Source: CAZBWP01 sp964630265 (GTDB taxonomy: Bacteria; Pseudomonadota; Alphaproteobacteria; Rhodospirillales; Defluviicoccaceae). Taken from it: 20,861 bases of DNA. The stretch lies in assembly GCA_964630265.1 (NCBI GenBank), contig CAZVRW010000060.1, positions 1 through 20,861 on the forward strand, in the 5' to 3' direction. Under the pieces are notes generated by a model that saw nothing but the letters and a program-made list of their open reading frames with translations, was not told the origin of the DNA and did not search any database. The translations under genes were made by a program, and so were the position numbers. This document shows positions 20,707-20,861 of this stretch, piece by piece (positions within the stretch are counted from its first letter, which is position 1; each line of letters begins with the position of its first letter).

Positions 20707-20861
20707 TCAGGCGGCCCCCTCTCGGACGACGGGCGGGTTTGCCGGGCGCATTTCAGGGTCGAGCCGGCGCCGCGCGCCGTGGCTGAAGCGCTGACGGTAG
20801 CGGGCCGGAGTCACGCCAACGAGGCGCTTGAACAATCGCCGGAAGAAGACCGGATCGGCGT
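20707..20861 (-). CDS. AraC-family transcriptional regulator (C-terminal fragment, cut by the window edge)
   Basis: The minus-strand frame that enters at 20861 reads ADPVFFRRLFKRLVGVTPAR then YRQRF, the second helix-turn-helix and the end of the AraC/XylS DNA-binding domain. A 25-residue basic/proline tail follows before the stop at 20707-20709. The N-terminal sensing domain is outside the window, so ligand and targets cannot be judged. It is convergent with the lpxA-like gene, 70 bases apart. Confidence 0.88.
   Translation of the reverse strand, partial: ADPVFFRRLFKRLVGVTPARYRQRFSHGARRRLDPEMRPANPPVVREGAA

Noticed and set aside
1..20861. Insertion sequences, phage genes or defence systems
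   Set aside because: No transposase, integrase, restriction-modification, toxin-antitoxin or Cas-like protein was recognised in any frame.

Overview
This is a GC-rich chromosomal window whose gene content suggests an alphaproteobacterium, perhaps of the Rhodospirillales group. The pointers are the yajC-secD-secF operon followed by an Mth938/NDUFAF3-like gene, a TrmFO-type folate-dependent tRNA methyltransferase, an NDUFAF6-like squalene-synthase-fold protein, an HpnC-like hopanoid-type enzyme and an Fe-type superoxide dismutase. Genus cannot be told from the sequence alone. Four runs of exactly 100 N (6999-7098, 11710-11809, 13195-13294, 15085-15184) show that this is a draft scaffold. All four lie at short repeats, and two are flanked by identical 55-bp ends, so those two are probably unmerged contig overlaps rather than missing DNA.

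Layout. (1) 1-3479, minus strand: a thiamine-precursor import operon, thiZ-thiX-thiY (ATPase, permease, binding protein), followed by a SAM methyltransferase cut by the window edge. It is headed by a clear TPP riboswitch and a fitting promoter. The promoter -35 box lies in the first of five 13-bp G-rich tandem repeats. (2) 3480-5910, plus strand: an exported DUF192 protein, a small unknown protein with a GTG start, tRNA-Pro(TGG) with its own promoter, a periplasmic PCu(A)C copper chaperone with a perfect metal motif, a strong terminator, and a 64-residue four-cysteine protein. (3) 5923-6837, minus: an exported protein of unknown function. (4) 7170-11641, plus: a D-2-hydroxyacid dehydrogenase, then yajC-secD-secF-(Mth938-like), the Sec accessory operon with a readable sigma-70-type promoter. 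(5) 11642-13301: a convergent region with no convincing protein gene but with an apparent sigma-54 promoter and two related upstream motifs, then sodB (minus) and repeats. (6) 13302-15071: two divergent squalene/phytoene-synthase-fold genes, one HpnC-like with altered aspartate motifs and one NDUFAF6-like. (7) 15248-17772: an exported ankyrin-repeat protein, an aldo/keto reductase and an exported four-cysteine protein. (8) 17835-20861: trmFO (minus), a membrane-anchored rhodanese-like protein without the catalytic cysteine, a divergent LpxA-like acyltransferase, and the C-terminal end of an AraC-type regulator.

Most of the window is ordinary housekeeping and transport. The parts most worth a second look are the orphan sigma-54-type promoter with paired upstream sites at 12089-12299, the tightly packed promoter/riboswitch/start codon of the thi operon, the HpnC-like gene with degenerate catalytic motifs beside an NDUFAF6-like gene, and the LpxA paralogue with replaced substrate-binding residues.
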